Source of the DNA: Acidimicrobiaceae bacterium
GTDB lineage: Bacteria > Actinomycetota > Acidimicrobiia > Acidimicrobiales > MedAcidi-G1
NCBI GenBank assembly: GCA_002713545.1
Contig: PATJ01000026.1
Span: forward strand, 18,165-24,374
DNA length: 6,210 bases
Direction of reading: 5' to 3'
Within the stretch, counting starts at the first letter, position 1; every line of letters starts with the position of its first letter. The notes beneath the pieces were generated by a model that saw only the letters and a list, made by a program, of their open reading frames with translations, had not been told where the DNA came from and ran no database searches. Of this stretch, positions 5,365-6,210 are shown piece after piece. A program made the position numbers and the translations under genes.

Positions 5365-6210
5365 CTAAAGAAGTAAATCCAATCGAACGTCGTCACCTAA
5401 TTGGGTAACATTGGCAAATCTTCCTCGTTTGATGGATTCCATACTTGCAGCACCAGCACCACTTAATAGAGGTCTACCATCATCGCCGCCCATGATTGAT
5501 GGAGAGACATAAATGACATAGCGGTCCACCAATCCTTCTCTATGGAGTTGTCCAGCCAAGTCGGCTCCCCCTTCGACCAGCAGTTGTAGCACTTCTTCAT
5601 TTCCCAACTTTTGAATTAGATCATTTAAGGGGCCTGTCCATGACTCAGCAGGTTCGACTTGAGCGCCCTCAGGTATCTCGCCAATTACAATTCGGCGTGG
5701 ATTATCACCATCAACTGATCTAACTGTAAGTCTTGGATTGTCGATCCTGACCGTTCCTGCCCCCACACAAATAGCATCACTTTCTGCCCGTAACTTGTGA
5801 GCATCAGTTCTTGCTTTTTCACCGGTAATCCAATTGCTCGATCCATCAGGTGCAGCAATACGGCCATCTAATGTTGCTGCGAGTTTAAGAATTACATAAG
5901 GACGACCCGTGGAGCGGTGATGGAGATAAGGGGCTAATTGTTGATTCGCTTCAAAACTACCTGCTCCAACATCCACGTTAATGTCAGCGGATCTGAGCGC
6001 TTCAATACCAGTTCCTGAAACTTTTTCATCTGGGTCAATTATTGCTACAACCACTCTTTTAACCCCTGATTTAATAATCGCATCGGTGCATGGACCCGTG
6101 CGACCGTGATGATTGCAAGGTTCAAGGGTTGTGTAAAGAGTTCCTCCATTAGCTAACTCGCCTGCCTCCGAAAGAGCTTTAATTTCTGCATGGATGCCAG
6201 CTCTGGACCC
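5365..6210 (-). CDS. ribD: Bifunctional riboflavin biosynthesis protein RibD (N-terminus beyond window)
   Basis: RibD carries out two successive riboflavin steps: deamination of the pyrimidine intermediate and NADPH-dependent reduction of its ribose. The window holds 281 residues; the frame is open to the edge, and by comparison with E. coli RibD roughly 45 N-terminal residues are missing. In the visible numbering, the deaminase zinc site is intact: HAE at 7-9 (His7, Glu9), and EPCNHHGRTGPC with Cys32 and Cys41. The reductase domain starts near residue 103 with RPYVILKLAATLDGRIA, followed by GSSNWITGEKARTDAHKLR, GAGTVRIDNPRLTVR, and LLVEGGADLAGQLHREGLVD. The middle of the reductase (between NPRRIVIGEIPEGA and the VEGG motif) looks shorter than in E. 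coli. A GTG at 6054-6052 is not the start because the zinc motifs lie upstream of it. hisG follows at 56 bp instead of the other rib genes. Confidence 0.96.
   Translation of the reverse strand, partial: GSRAGIHAEIKALSEAGELANGGTLYTTLEPCNHHGRTGPCTDAIIKSGVKRVVVAIIDPDEKVSGTGIEALRSADINVDVGAGSFEANQQLAPYLHHRSTGRPYVILKLAATLDGRIAAPDGSSNWITGEKARTDAHKLRAESDAICVGAGTVRIDNPRLTVRSVDGDNPRRIVIGEIPEGAQVEPAESWTGPLNDLIQKLGNEEVLQLLVEGGADLAGQLHREGLVDRYVIYVSPSIMGGDDGRPLLSGAGAASMESIKRGRFANVTQLGDDVRLDLLL

Noticed and set aside
5365..6054. ribD starting at the GTG at 6054-6052
   Set aside because: The zinc-binding HAE and PC...GPC motifs of the deaminase lie upstream in the same frame, so the GTG is internal and the true start is outside the window.
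1..6210. Mobile element, CRISPR array, defence or toxin system, prophage or horizontally acquired island
   Set aside because: All sizeable reading frames are recognised housekeeping families in an expected actinobacterial order. No direct repeats, terminal inverted repeats, transposase motifs or compositional break were seen.

Overview
The window is a compact stretch of bacterial housekeeping genes, most likely from a low-GC actinobacterium; composition judged by eye from a few lines is around 40-47% GC. Two things point to Actinobacteria. A small DUF1844-type gene is divergent from infC-rpmI-rplT, which runs on into a TrmH/SpoU rRNA methyltransferase and pheS-pheT. The PheS and RibD proteins also carry wording I associate with Acidimicrobiia (for example LGHRHVVTQT in PheS and LHHRSTGRPY in RibD). 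The small gaps and modest GC would suit a streamlined, possibly aquatic, member of that group. The placement is inference, not a database result.

Layout. Positions 1-3751, all minus strand, read from high to low coordinates: infC (IF3), rpmI (bL35), rplT (bL20), a TrmH-family RNA methyltransferase, pheS, and the first 160 codons of pheT, which leaves the window. This is a translation operon covering initiation, the 50S subunit, rRNA modification and Phe-tRNA charging. The 267 bp at 3752-4018 is a divergent control region holding the infC leader, with two hairpins and a possible leader peptide. Positions 4019-4417 (plus) hold the DUF1844-like gene. Positions 4433-5308 (minus) hold hisG, convergent with it across only 15 bp. 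Positions 5365-6210 (minus) hold ribD without its N-terminus, separated from hisG by 56 bp that contain an 18-bp palindrome.

The main point of interest is the start of infC. Homology to IF3 begins just after an in-frame TGA, and the only start that fits is a non-canonical AUA, 9 nt downstream of AGGAG. A short upstream frame with a strong Shine-Dalgarno sequence ends in a TAG that overlaps this AUA (ATAG). About 100 nt upstream is a GC-rich hairpin followed by a T-rich run, resembling an attenuator. Together these suggest layered autoregulation of IF3. I found no mobile element, CRISPR array, tRNA or rRNA gene, defence system or clear foreign island; everything else looks ordinary.
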